Positions 44,901 through 53,693 of a stretch of DNA of 64,000 nucleotides are shown here, one piece after another. The position numbers were made by a program, and so were the translations under genes. This DNA comes from Ruminiclostridium papyrosolvens C7 (GTDB taxonomy: Bacteria; Bacillota; Clostridia; Acetivibrionales; DSM-1351): contig NZ_ATAY01000022.1 of NCBI RefSeq assembly GCF_000421965.1, positions 124,001 through 188,000 on the forward strand. The letters are read 5' to 3'. Below the pieces are notes generated by a model. That model searched no databases. It had not been told where the DNA came from and was given only the letters and a program-made list of their open reading frames with translations. Every line of letters begins with the position of its first letter. Position 1 is the first letter of the stretch.

Positions 44901-45980
44901 AACAGATTTTATCTTTGATTCCTTATCAACAAATATAGTAGTGTTGGCGCTTGAAACCTTCGTATTTTCAATATTTGCTGCAATTGCTTTAACAATTACA
45001 TCTGGAGTTCCTATCTCCAAGGTTCCAACGGAACCTGTGATTATGATTTCTTCACCTTTTGCAATTTCAATTTCTTTTACAGTGTTGCCATCTGAGATTG
45101 CTATTCTCAGTTTATCATTAACCTTTTCAATTTTGATATTTGAGATATTTGAAGTCCCGGTGATATGTATAGAATTTTCACCACCGCCCCTGACAACAGT
45201 ATTCCCCTTAACGGTTACACTGTCAAGAGTGACATCCCCTTCGCCAACTCCTTCTGCAATAATCAGATTCTCTGTAATATTAACTCCCCTAAGTATAACG
45301 TCAGGTACCTTTATAACTACTGTTCCAGTCACATTGCCGTCATAAGTACCAGCTTTTGTATAATAACCTTTTACAATGTTATTTATGATTGCTACAATTT
45401 CTGCTCTGGTAATATTTGCTTTAGGATTAAACTTACCATTATTCCCATTTACGTAGCCCTTGGCTTCCATCTCAAATACAGAAGTCCTTGCCCATGATGA
45501 TACTTCTTTTTCATCAGAAAAATGCGTATTGGAAGTAGTGCCTTCATTTACTGAAAATGCTTTTGCCATCATTACTACGGCTTCTTCCCTTGTAATTTTA
45601 TCTGTTGGGCGAAGCAGTGTAGCTCCATTACCATCAATAATTCCTGCGGCATTTGCCTTTAGAACTGCATTAGTATAAAACTGTCCTGCTTTTAAATCTG
45701 AAAAAGTGTTCTTGGAGGTCGCCTTGTAGTCCATAATGTTGTCAAGGATACATGCCATTTCTCCTCTGGTTATAGAATCATTAGGTCTGAAAAATCCATC
45801 ATATCCGTTAATGACACCCTGTGCTGACCATTTGTAAATAGCATCTGATGCCCAATGGCCATTTAAATCTTTAAACGTCTGTTGTACTGTTGCCATCGAT
45901 GCATCTGCTGCTGCAAATGATGTTCCAAATGAACTCATTAGCATGACGACAGCAACGATGAAAGAAATTGCTTTCTTCAT
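42000..45980 (-). CDS. large S-layer-homology surface protein with Ig-like domain
   Basis: A 1326-residue exported protein. Signal peptide MKKAISFIVAVVMLMSSFGTSFAAA, then three SLH repeats (about 35-85, 95-145, 155-210: FKDLNGHWASDAI, FSDLKAGQFYTNA, FSDEKEVSSWART, each ending in an ITR-x-E motif), which bind pyruvylated cell-wall polymer. Next a beta-helix-like repetitive region (VILRGVNITENLII ... SVTVKGNTVV), a Gly/Pro/Asn linker near 450-480, one BIG2 Ig-like domain (about 485-565), a fibronectin-like region (about 570-660), and long Thr/Ser-rich beta-structured repeats. No catalytic motif is recognised, so a surface-layer or adhesion role is likely. AAGGAG ribosome site. Confidence 0.88.
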   Translation of the reverse strand: MKKAISFIVAVVMLMSSFGTSFAAADASMATVQQTFKDLNGHWASDAIYKWSAQGVINGYDGFFRPNDSITRGEMACILDNIMDYKATSKNTFSDLKAGQFYTNAVLKANAAGIIDGNGATLLRPTDKITREEAVVMMAKAFSVNEGTTSNTHFSDEKEVSSWARTSVFEMEAKGYVNGNNGKFNPKANITRAEIVAIINNIVKGYYTKAGTYDGNVTGTVVIKVPDVILRGVNITENLIIAEGVGEGDVTLDSVTVKGNTVVRGGGENSIHITGTSNISNIKIEKVNDKLRIAISDGNTVKEIEIAKGEEIIITGSVGTLEIGTPDVIVKAIAANIENTKVSSANTTIFVDKESKIKSVSVNNTGENTAIEAEKGAVVNTITSAAETTVSGAGTVEKVLLHEGANNSSVTTPNTQITAAAGVTGATAGGVPVTGGTSVVNNNTGSGTTGGTPTPNPGNGGNSGGDNTTPSVTPVSAISVSPTTMTLTAGGATGKIIAAITPSNATNKNVTWSSGDTTVATVNNGIVTPLTEGTTIISAVSAADPTKTATTTVTVNPADTTPPELSGGTVENLGTATGTTATLKYHATQEAGTVKYYYLLKDASASAPDMVAIKASNTTGSASGNPVYYQINLTGLTAGQKYTAYIVMEDASGNTSDILTITGINPYSNVALEKLGTPSVTLSSNTSGTGGLAYTITAANGAEDSNIKEYSVEIASFSTPQTPADTILTLTVPKNNLSGIILLDNGIVAGNSYVARVQTIVTDGNIVYQNSDFSTYTDMAIAQAELGMKVNYVSNFNKDSAVKNIQFSFSGSNGASASDLTIDTTKISVMIGSQKHQLSNYSKAENSGEPGTYELLYGNVPGYVKINLTDADYIAITGDANFTSPTGTNKLVADLGWASIKGTASGKASESTIKFSRDLTIVNNSDEYIAKYQLPQNYHYRLQSGKIQDLGYSVSSITFYSELVTDSGTEPNKGYKITKTITPADSTISFSENDVWTRLSAAETPTAFPDTKDYYKVTSADTDRVMIGGVYYKVAQGVAGRINSMLTIKEGQTVDYTNSLMFKFSDNGTLEAIKVVGEVTIGTDLVGHFAPSGIPVYLDSVTAKLTVIGGNTIGDIIVNKASKDSYAIYVMGGKVGNITLADGVKLSIQGSEEVTKVGNISGKDTYTIAIDVNSQNKRKVLVGDVELGSSGTLDLFQNNAGDLSEEYFTIGTVTAITGAAIIIPNAENEECNPYGWFTKFKDLVDIVTFKIGPDIYTPPTSQITISGNSSFVPTLMHGVINYYDPEIWKWRFFFTDATITKEDLENDSKKFTFSAINAEHISSLVE

Positions 45981-46269
45981 AGCACTTCACTCCTTTTTGT
46001 AAATTGTTAAATACTTTATATTTTGACATTTATTTTATTAAAAGTCAACCAAAATATGACATTATTTTACCAGAAATTTGTACTCGTGACAAATTCCTAC
46101 CTTAAAACAACGATTTATTAAGTAAATTCACAGGGTTTGCAATGCAGAATAAAGAAGGTAATTTTAGAATAAGCAATTGGCTTAATTGTTGATAAAAATA
46201 TTCAAAAATAGGAATTTATCTAGTTAGACCATAATTCGACAATAATATATTAATTTGATATGGTAAACT

Positions 46270-46482
46270 GTGAACAACAAAGGTGCAGAAGCGACTATTG
46301 AAACACAAAATCTTTCTGTTATATCTTCGGCTTCTGCATGGGCTATGACATGTGATGGTAATAGTGGTAGTACAGGATATGTACAAGTAGGGTGGTTAAA
46401 ATATCCAGTTAGTAACAAAGATTTTAGAGTCGGATTCGGCAATGCAAAAATGTACTTGGTTATTTATAACAACTGGTACTAA
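46270..46482 (+). pseudogene. fragment of an exported-protein gene
   Basis: Seventy codons starting GTG without a ribosome site and preceded by an in-frame stop: GAEATIETQNLSV, AWAMTCDGNSGSTGYVQVGWLKY. The Ala-Trp ... Gly-Tyr-x-Gln-Val-Gly-Trp pattern is like secreted clostridial proteins of unknown function, lacking both ends here. The 46.0-46.27 kb gap before it holds nothing else. Likely a gene remnant. Confidence 0.4.
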
Positions 46483-46531
46483 ACTTCTTACTAATATCCG
46501 ATTGAGCCGTAAATCAAGGGAGAGTTTAACT

Positions 46532-47046
46532 ATGAAAAAAATGATTGTAACAATGGTTACAATTTTAGTGTTAACAGTATGTTTGACTGCTATAGTAATT
46601 GCAAATTCACACAATAATAATACCAATACTACTGTATCCCCAACTATTTCTGATAATATCATTAACACTTTAGTGAAAAACCCCAACTTTCAAAATCATG
46701 GTTTTGAGATTAGGAAAATGTTTGAAGCAGTAAAAATCGATAAGAAAACTGCTATTGAGTTGGCAAAAAAGGTAGTTGGAGAAAAACAAGGACAGAAGCA
46801 AAAAATATTTCTGCTTTACTTGTAAAATTTACGGATATGTACAAACTTAAATTACCTGAATCAGATATTATTTTAAAAGATTATCCGGTATGGATTGTAA
46901 CTTTTAATGGCGTAAACCTTCTAAGAAGTGGCCCTAAGCAAAGCAATACAAATTCTGCTACTGTTTATGCAGATAAAAATGTTGTTATTGATGCTAATAA
47001 CGGTGTTGAATTAGAAACATTTTCATATGGGAGTAGTTTAAAATAG
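46532..47046 (+). pseudogene. exported small protein, frameshifted at an A6 run
   Basis: The ATG at 46532 (AAGGGAGAG upstream) begins MKKMIVTMVTILVLTVCLTAIVIA, a signal or membrane anchor, then an Asn/Thr linker and KIDKKTAIELAKKVVGEKQG before a premature stop at 46825. The following frame continues ISALLVKFTDMYKLKLPESDIIL, YPVWIVTFNG and VVIDANNGVELETFSYG to 47046. Adding one base to the A6 run at 46800-46805 gives one coherent 171-residue protein with a PepSY-like ending (VVIDANNG). So the gene is frameshifted or the sequence lacks one A. Function unknown. Confidence 0.65.
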
Positions 47047-47072
47047 TTAATGATATATTTTTATATTTTTGC

Positions 47073-47271
47073 TCATTTATCACATGATTGTTTAGTAGCC
47101 AGATGGTCTGAATAGTCAACCATGCCTTTTTCATATGCCCTTGCTAGTATAGAAAGTACATTAGACTCAAACATAGTATTATTTGTCTTCAACATTATCT
47201 AAATACTTATGAACCCAATGATTTAAAAGACTATATCCATATTTTCTTCTAGTACCTTTAAGTATCCCCAT
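47073..47271 (-). pseudogene. small decayed gene of unknown identity
   Basis: A 30-codon frame from the ATG at 47271 (GTRRKYGYSLLNHWVHKYLDN) stops, and a second frame one base off continues MFESNVLSILARAYEKGMVDYSDHL to a stop at 47073. Together they would give about 66 residues. I cannot name the family and the ribosome site is weak. Confidence 0.3.
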
Positions 47272-47296
47272 ATCCCACACCCCTATAATTAATTAT

Positions 47297-47338
47297 AAAA
47301 AAAAGTAGGCAAGGTGGTAATCCTTGTCTACTTTTTTT
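47297..47338. terminator. bidirectional terminator downstream of the xyloglucanase gene
   Basis: GTAGGCAAGG pairs with CCTTGTCTAC (one G-T pair), flanked by eight A and seven T, so it works in both directions. It lies about 50 bases after the GH74 stop. Confidence 0.85.
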
Positions 47339-47388
47339 ACAACTTCACTAAGCTGGTGTCTCTTAACTAAAAAACTAAATAGAGATCA

Positions 47389-50010
47389 TTAAAACGAGGT
47401 AATTATCCCCAATAAATAACTTTTAAATACTGCCAAGTCAATAGCATTTACTGAACCATCATGATTAACATCAGCGGCAATCAATTGTTTATCAGTAAGT
47501 GTCGTTGAACTGAGAATATACCTTTTTAATGCCGCAAAATCGAGAGCATCAACAAGGCCGTCTTCATTAATGTCTCCAATAGTAGGAGTGGGTGTACCGG
47601 AGGTAGGCTCACCATATACAATACCTCTTCCATTGGTTGCAACAAATACACGGCCATAAACTCTTAAATCTCCTGTAATTGAGTAGTTTATAGAACCATA
47701 CTGGTGCTGGTCGTCATTTACTCTGACCCAGCTTTTAGCCATATCATCGGAACGATAGACCGCATATTGACCGTCTTTTTCGCCGCACATATAGATTGCC
47801 AGGTAGTCTGCACCATCCTTGGCTTTACCGAATCCAACTACATCAGATCTGGTAATGTCGTTAACTTTATTAATTGTTTTACCTCCATCAGTTGTGTAGG
47901 AAAGACCTGTGGTTGAACCAGGAATCCAAACATGCCCTTCTTTATTAGGAACTGCTTTGATTTTTGAAGTAGAAGATTCAAGACCTGTTTTTACAGCTGT
48001 GAATATTTGACCTCCATCATTACTTGAATAGAAAGTATTATTTGCGTATGCATAGAATACTTTCGGGTTAACTCTGTCCGAACAAACATTTGCACCTGCC
48101 GGAAGTGTGCTGACTGCTTTCCAGCCGCCATTTACATAGCATACAACTCCCTGACTTGTGCCTGTTGACCAGACAAATGTTGAACCGTCGGCAGACACTG
48201 CAACAGTACCACCCTGTATAATGTCATCTTCAGTACTTGCAGGGAATGTATAACTTATATTTGGCTGAACTTCAGCCCATGTTGTGCCTCCATCTTTAGA
48301 AATGGCAACGCTTTTTTTAATCATTTCATATTGTTCTTTATCAGTATTACCTACTCTTACTATGGTTTTCGGATTGAGCTCTGCATAATCCAAACCTGTA
48401 GTGCTCGTAAATCTAGGAGTTAGCATCATCATGTCCGGACCTACTTTTAAGTCTTTATGTACGAATCCACAGATATCTCCAACCCCGCTTATCAGTTCTA
48501 CGCCATTAATTGGCGGACATATCAGACTTAAAACAGCAGTTTCTTCAACTCCCGTTCCCATAACTTCGATATTTACTAATTTACCGCTATCCCAATCTGT
48601 CAGATTTTTTGAGCCATAAATAGTAGCACCTGTACCATACATCATTTCATTGGAATCAAAAGGATTGATTGCAAGAGCGCTCATCATCCAGCCAAGCTTT
48701 GGAGCAGGATAATTCATTATTTCGTCGCCCGTTACCAAACCGCCGCTTGCTGCGTTTATCTTATTTCCAAATGTAAGCCAGGGCGCTTTCGAAATATCCA
48801 TTGTATATTTAAGGTTTCTTGACGGATATGAGTCACCGTTTTCCCAAATAGCATCCCAAGTTTTACCCGCATCCCTTGAACGGAAAATAAAGTTATCAGG
48901 CCACCATGATTGAAGTGACGATATTATAAGTGTATCAGGATTTTGTGCATCAACACTTAAACCTGAAAATCCGTAGTAGTTTTCATACTTTGGTGAACCA
49001 TCCCAGTTTTTCCCGGAAGGAGGTGTTATATCTGTCCAAACACCTGTATTTGTATCGTATTTATAAACTGCACCGTCATCACACTGATAAGGGCCTCCCC
49101 TATCACAATATGTAACAAATAAAATTCCTTTGCTGTTTACAACTGCATGCTGAGGGATACCGATTTTCAAGGCTTTACTGTTATGCTGTGTAAAAGTGCT
49201 TTCTGTCGGTTGACCTTCAACTGGTTTCCAGGTTACTCCTGCATCATGACTGACATACAGCGGATTCTTTTTATCAGCAACACCGACATAAATGTCCTTA
49301 GTCGGTGAACCTTTAGTACCCTTATATGAATCAAAAGTTACAAAACACAATCCCAGATTATCCGATGAATACTCAAAATTGGGATCTTCAACATAGTTTC
49401 CTACATTTGTAAAGCTGCTAACCTTTGCCCACGTTTTACCGTAGTCTGTACTTTTCCAGAGACCTTTACCGCTTCTTGCCGCAAAATATAATATGTTATT
49501 GCTGTTGGGATCAACCATCAAACGTTCACCAACTGAACGCCCCGGCATGTTTCCTCCGAATTTGAAAGGCAGCTCTGTCCTTTCCCACGTTTTACCGTAG
49601 TCTTCAGAACGAAGAATATATCCGTTCATTGATGTCCAGCTGTTTGTATATGTACCGGCTGCTATATAAACTCTGTTTGTATCAACCGGGTCGGTAGCTA
49701 TACTTTCACACCCTAAAAGGTTCCATTCATCCGGCGATACCCAGTCGGTAATAGGCTCCCATTCTAATGTTTGCTTGTTCCTTATATATGCTCCACCCAT
49801 GTCGGTACGAGCATAAACAAGGCCCTTCTCTGTTGGGTTATAAACAATTCCGCAAACATATCCTCCTCCGCCGCCGATTTTAACATTATTCCAATTATAC
49901 GAAGCACTAACAGCTCCATTTACTGATACAGGTTGTACTAATAGAGAAGTACACGTAAAAGCAAAAAGTAAAAATAAAATCATAATTTTTTTGATATTTC
50001 TAATCTTCAT
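47389..50010 (-). CDS. dockerin-bearing GH74 xyloglucanase (cellulosomal)
   Basis: Secreted endo-xyloglucanase of 873 residues. Signal peptide (about 1-33), then two seven-bladed beta-propeller domains typical of GH74; blades repeat motifs like SxDxGxTW (SEDYGKTWERTE, SHDAGVTWKPVE, SRDAGKTWDAIW). The catalytic acids are probably D70 in YARTDMGGAY and the Asp of SGVGDICGF near residue 505. A Pro/Thr linker leads to a C-terminal type I dockerin (about 808-870) with two calcium loops, DINEDGLVDALD and DVNHDGSVNAID. The AL/AI recognition positions are those of C. cellulolyticum-type, not C. thermocellum-type, dockerins. It would join the cellulosome. AGGAGG ribosome site. Confidence 0.92.
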   Translation of the reverse strand: MKIRNIKKIMILFLLFAFTCTSLLVQPVSVNGAVSASYNWNNVKIGGGGGYVCGIVYNPTEKGLVYARTDMGGAYIRNKQTLEWEPITDWVSPDEWNLLGCESIATDPVDTNRVYIAAGTYTNSWTSMNGYILRSEDYGKTWERTELPFKFGGNMPGRSVGERLMVDPNSNNILYFAARSGKGLWKSTDYGKTWAKVSSFTNVGNYVEDPNFEYSSDNLGLCFVTFDSYKGTKGSPTKDIYVGVADKKNPLYVSHDAGVTWKPVEGQPTESTFTQHNSKALKIGIPQHAVVNSKGILFVTYCDRGGPYQCDDGAVYKYDTNTGVWTDITPPSGKNWDGSPKYENYYGFSGLSVDAQNPDTLIISSLQSWWPDNFIFRSRDAGKTWDAIWENGDSYPSRNLKYTMDISKAPWLTFGNKINAASGGLVTGDEIMNYPAPKLGWMMSALAINPFDSNEMMYGTGATIYGSKNLTDWDSGKLVNIEVMGTGVEETAVLSLICPPINGVELISGVGDICGFVHKDLKVGPDMMMLTPRFTSTTGLDYAELNPKTIVRVGNTDKEQYEMIKKSVAISKDGGTTWAEVQPNISYTFPASTEDDIIQGGTVAVSADGSTFVWSTGTSQGVVCYVNGGWKAVSTLPAGANVCSDRVNPKVFYAYANNTFYSSNDGGQIFTAVKTGLESSTSKIKAVPNKEGHVWIPGSTTGLSYTTDGGKTINKVNDITRSDVVGFGKAKDGADYLAIYMCGEKDGQYAVYRSDDMAKSWVRVNDDQHQYGSINYSITGDLRVYGRVFVATNGRGIVYGEPTSGTPTPTIGDINEDGLVDALDFAALKRYILSSTTLTDKQLIAADVNHDGSVNAIDLAVFKSYLLGIITSF

Positions 50011-50254
50011 AAGATTAACCTCCTAGATTTTTTTATTCCTTTAGAATTATAAAACTAACAAACACAAAAAAACTTAGCCCCCCTTTCTTTTGAATGTAAT
50101 ATATTTAGCTACCTGTGTTTTTGTACAAATAACTTTGGCAACATAATAGGCTTAGCCCCAAGGTTTACCTATATTTCGCTGTAGAGATATACCTAACCTT
50201 GAGAACTCCATAATATAACAGTTAGTTTCAGCTAGGATGTTGAGAACAATAATA

Positions 50255-50540
50255 TTTGCTCATATGCCAGAGCACTTATCTTTGGCAGCATGACGATAAT
50301 TTTAAGTCGGGATAGCAGGTTGTGAGTAATGAATACAGCCGTAGGAAGGAATGGTTTAAGCTTTCAGGTCTTGAAAAATGCCTCAATTGTATGATTCTTG
50401 TTAAAAAAATGGAATATTTCATCTGCAGATTTTTGTGAAACGCCCCCTTACTATTGTTTGGTTGGTGCTTAACAAATTCGTAAGTGATAAGGTTTTCACC
50501 TTTTGTTATATTATGGTGCCTAATATATTACATTTTCAAG
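50255..50540 (-). pseudogene. remnant of an IS4-like transposase
   Basis: Minus-strand fragments in shifting frames: ITKGENLITYEFVKHQPNNSKG, then KSADEIFHFFNKNHTIEAFFKT, then a stop and AVFITHNLLSRLKIIVML. The TIEAFFKT...VFITHNL pattern resembles the C-terminal part of IS4-type DDE transposases (E of the DDE triad in IEAFFK). No terminal repeats or complete frame found. The remaining parts of the 50.0-51.3 kb gap contain only this remnant, a repeat hairpin, a short 33-codon frame near 50740-50835 and the glmS terminator. Confidence 0.4.
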
Positions 50541-50875
50541 GTACGCGTTTATACGAAACTTAGGTAGCTAGTACTTCCTCTGTTTGGTTCTGCTTATCTA
50601 TAATAAGCTTGCTAAAAATATAAAGTGCATTGCTTGTCTTTATCAATAGCAAGATTTTCGATTAAGTTTTAGAATTGGATTCTTTAACGAAAAAGCAAGT
50701 TGTATTATAAATTCGATCCGTCTAGCTCTATTCATTTATTTCTTTAAATGCAGCTTCATCACTATCCGCATAATGAGATGACATATCGGTTGAATACTGT
50801 TTCTGTATAATTCCCTTAAAATACTTCAATTACTATAAATATACAATATAGATATTAAACTTACAATATTAAAAA

Positions 50876-50942
50876 TTATAGGTAGACATTCGTAGAATTT
50901 ATAGGTAGACATTCATAGAATACTATGAAGTCTACCTATTTT
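50876..50942. repeat. duplicated arm of a hairpin
   Basis: ATAGGTAGACATTCGTAGAAT is repeated at once as ATAGGTAGACATTCATAGAAT (one difference), and the complement CTATGAAGTCTACCTAT follows at 50923-50939. The second copy forms a near-perfect hairpin; the first could pair instead. On the minus strand a T-run follows, so it may act as a terminator. Confidence 0.6.
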
Positions 50943-51099
50943 AGTCAAGTTATATGAGTGGCAAACTATTTGAGTACCGACAACATCTGTGGAGTTATAA
51001 AAAAGTTGTAAAATTATTGTTTATTACCTTTGACGCATTTTAGCAATATTTCTTTATCACCTATGTCTGTTGAATTAAGTCCAACCTCCCAATACTCCA

Positions 51100-51165
51100 A
51101 TAAAAATAAAAACCGAATCGCATTTCCTAATACTACCATTAGTAATAATAGAAAGACGATCCGGT
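51100..51165 (-). terminator. terminator of glmS
   Basis: On the minus strand ACCGGATCG pairs with CGATTCGGT, with an inner TACTA/TAGTA helix, followed by TTTTTATTTTTATT. It lies about 140 bases after the glmS stop. Confidence 0.65.
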
Positions 51166-51307
51166 ACACATCTTTATTGTTAGTATGAAACTTTATTAAC
51201 TCCGCCAGTTATGTTTTTTAGTTTTCTGGAAATAATAAATACATAACTTTTTTATTATTTCCACAACTTTTTTATGATTCCACCCACCAACATCTATCCC
51301 ATTTTCC

Positions 51308-53134
51308 TTACTCCACAGTTACACTCTTAGCAAGATTCCTCGGCTTGTCAACATCACAGCCCTTTTCTATCGCCATGTAGTAAGCGAAAAGTTGAAGCGG
51401 AGTAACTGCTGAAATTGGAGCAGTTAGTGAGTCCACGTCTGGTATAGTTATTACAGTGTCTGCTGTCTTTCGCAGTTCCTCTGCATGCTTTTCCTGTGTA
51501 ATAGCAAGAACCACCGCACCTCTGGCCTTAACCTCACGTATATTGCTTACCATTTTGTCAAAGAGGGTATCCTGAGTCATTGGGCAAACGACAAGAGTTC
51601 CTTTTTCAATAAGAGCAATAGTTCCGTGCTTTAATTCACCGCCTGCGTATGCCTCCGAGTGAATGTAAGAGATTTCCTTCAGCTTTAAAGAGCCTTCCAA
51701 TGAGAGAGCATAGTCAAGGCCTCTTCCGATAAAAAATATACTTTTGGCATTGTAATGCTGATGAGCAAATTTCTGTATATCTTCCTTATTCTCCAGAATC
51801 TTTTCAATATCGCTTGGAATTTCTTTTAGCTGATTGAGAACAGCATCGGCTTCCTCTTTTGTGATTGTACCCTTTTTAAGCCCAAGCTCAAGAGCCACCA
51901 TATAAAGAGCTGTCAATTGGGTATTGTAGGCTTTTGTTGATGCAACAGCAATCTCAGGCCCTGCCCATGTGTATAGAACATCATCTGAATCACGTGCAAT
52001 AGAGCTACCTACAACATTAACTATAGATAAAATTCTTGCTCCCCTTTTCTTTGACTCACGTAGTGCAAACAGGGTATCCAGAGTTTCTCCCGACTGGCTT
52101 ATTATTATTGTCATATTCTTATCTGAAATAAGCGGATCACGGTAACGGAATTCAGATGCAACATCTACTTCTACCGGGATTCTGCAAAGTTTTTCTATAA
52201 TGTATTTTCCGATAACACCTGCATGATATGCAGTTCCACAGGCAACGATATAGATTTTTTCCAGCTTGTTTATATCTTCCTCGGTAATGGTTACATTATC
52301 AAGAACCAGTCCGCCGTCCTTTAATCGAGGATTAATAGTATCCCTTATAACCTTTGGTTCTTCATACATTTCCTTCATCATAAAATGCTCGTAGCCGCCC
52401 TTTTCAGCAGCTTCTACATCCCAGTTTACCTTGAAAATTTCTTTATCAACAGGAGCGCCAAGGCTATTGAAAACCTGTACGCTGTCTCTTGTGAGAATGG
52501 CAACTTCCTTATCCTCAAGAATATAAATATTTCTTGTATATTCAAGAATTGCAGGAATATCCGAAGCAATAAAGTTTTCACCTTCCCCAAGACCGATAAT
52601 CAAAGGACTGTCTTTTCTCGCACATACAAACATATTCTCATCGTCCTTGCAAAGCACTCCCAGCGCGTAGGACCCTTCGATTTCATCAATTGCCTTCATT
52701 ACTGCATCTACAAGGTCTCCATCGTAGTAATACTCCACAAGGTGTGCAATAACTTCGGTATCAGTCTCTGATTTAAAAACATATCCCTGACCTTTTAAAA
52801 ACTCTTTTATTTGCATATAGTTTTCAATAATTCCGTTATGGACAACAACTATCTCACCTGACTGACTTATGTGGGGATGTGAATTAACATCGTTAGGCTC
52901 TCCGTGAGTAGCCCATCTGGTATGGCCGATTCCCATATAACCGTTTAACTTCTCTGATTCAAGCTTTTCTTCCAGACATGCAAGTCTGCCCTTGCACTTG
53001 ATAACTTTTAAAATTCCGCCCTCATTTACAGAGACACCTGCTGAATCATATCCTCTGTATTCAAGCTTTGATAATCCATTTATAAGAACAGGTACTGCTT
53101 TTCTATTTCCAATATATCCAACTATTCCGCACAT
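51308..53134 (-). CDS. glmS: glutamine-fructose-6-phosphate aminotransferase
   Basis: Makes glucosamine 6-phosphate from fructose 6-phosphate and glutamine, the entry to peptidoglycan precursors. 608 residues: an N-terminal class II glutaminase domain with nucleophile Cys2 (MCGIVGYIG), GYDSAG, HTRWATHGEP; two SIS isomerase domains (about 285-425 and 455-590; CGTAYHAGVIGKY, SQSGETLDT, GRGLDYALSLEGSLKLKEISYIHSEAY); and the invariant C-terminus DKPRNLAKSVTVE. The AAGGAG site precedes the ATG. Its leader carries a glmS ribozyme, so product glucosamine 6-phosphate should trigger mRNA cleavage. Confidence 0.97.
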   Translation of the reverse strand: MCGIVGYIGNRKAVPVLINGLSKLEYRGYDSAGVSVNEGGILKVIKCKGRLACLEEKLESEKLNGYMGIGHTRWATHGEPNDVNSHPHISQSGEIVVVHNGIIENYMQIKEFLKGQGYVFKSETDTEVIAHLVEYYYDGDLVDAVMKAIDEIEGSYALGVLCKDDENMFVCARKDSPLIIGLGEGENFIASDIPAILEYTRNIYILEDKEVAILTRDSVQVFNSLGAPVDKEIFKVNWDVEAAEKGGYEHFMMKEMYEEPKVIRDTINPRLKDGGLVLDNVTITEEDINKLEKIYIVACGTAYHAGVIGKYIIEKLCRIPVEVDVASEFRYRDPLISDKNMTIIISQSGETLDTLFALRESKKRGARILSIVNVVGSSIARDSDDVLYTWAGPEIAVASTKAYNTQLTALYMVALELGLKKGTITKEEADAVLNQLKEIPSDIEKILENKEDIQKFAHQHYNAKSIFFIGRGLDYALSLEGSLKLKEISYIHSEAYAGGELKHGTIALIEKGTLVVCPMTQDTLFDKMVSNIREVKARGAVVLAITQEKHAEELRKTADTVITIPDVDSLTAPISAVTPLQLFAYYMAIEKGCDVDKPRNLAKSVTVE

Positions 53135-53374
53135 ATTAATTCTCCTTCAACTTTATTATTTTACATAATTACAGCAAATAATTCTAAAATAACCCGCTGT
53201 ATCAATTGGTTGTAGCACAAAAAAAGATACACTTCCCCCTTAGTACAGGCGAAAAAACAACGCAAAAATAACACATAAGTGTAAAAAAGGGCAAAACTAA
53301 AAACACCCTCCCAATTTCTAAAAAACAATATTAAGTTTTTATATAATGAATTTTATAAGATATAATACAGGATC

Positions 53375-53543
53375 AGTTACATGAGACCATTTTGTTTTTG
53401 CAGTCGCCTGCAAGCTTTGTTTTGTCTCTCTCGACCGTAACAGCCGGAAGGTATCCGCCGAATCTTTCGATACGACACACATTGGTTGTGAATCGCTTCC
53501 TTCTCCTCGTCAACAGATTTATAATAAAATCTGTCCTGGCGCC
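53375..53543 (-). ncRNA. glmS ribozyme: glmS ribozyme (glucosamine-6-phosphate activated self-cleaving riboswitch)
   Basis: Minus-strand RNA in the glmS leader, about 240 bases before the start codon. It shows the conserved blocks in order: GCGCCAGGACAG at the cleavage site (cleavage expected between 53543 and 53542), GTTGACGAGGAGAAGG, TTCGGCGGATACCTTCCGGCTGTTACGG, and a 3' helix ending near CATGTAACTGATCC. These match the known class closely. It lowers glmS expression when glucosamine 6-phosphate is plentiful. Confidence 0.93.
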
Positions 53544-53625
53544 TTTTTAATTCATTTTAATCCTGCCTTTTTTCCCACCCCCTCAATATCCAATTATTTC
53601 TTAAATCCATTCATATCTATACTAC

Positions 53626-53655
53626 AATATATTATATATACTACAAAATTGTCAA
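53626..53655 (-). promoter_or_regulatory. glmS promoter
   Basis: Minus strand TTGACA (53650-53655), 18 bases, TATATT (53626-53631), placing the transcript start about 80 bases before the ribozyme cleavage site. It is in the short gap after the lysozyme-like gene stop. Confidence 0.6.
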
Positions 53656-53693
53656 CACAATTCACAGTTTTTTAACTTTTGTGGAAAATTGTA

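Noticed and set aside
44275-45345. A long open frame on the plus strand opposite the SLH gene
   Set aside because: It is antisense to the strongly supported SLH protein, is composed of low-complexity Val/Ala/Pro/Thr repeats mirroring the Thr/Ser/Gly-rich coding strand, and has no ribosome site.
50876-50942. CRISPR array
   Set aside because: Only two repeat copies with no spacer between them, and no cas gene in the window.
51228-51262. AT-rich hairpin near the end of glmS as its terminator
   Set aside because: No T-run follows on the minus strand; the hairpin at 51112-51165 with a long T-run is the better terminator.
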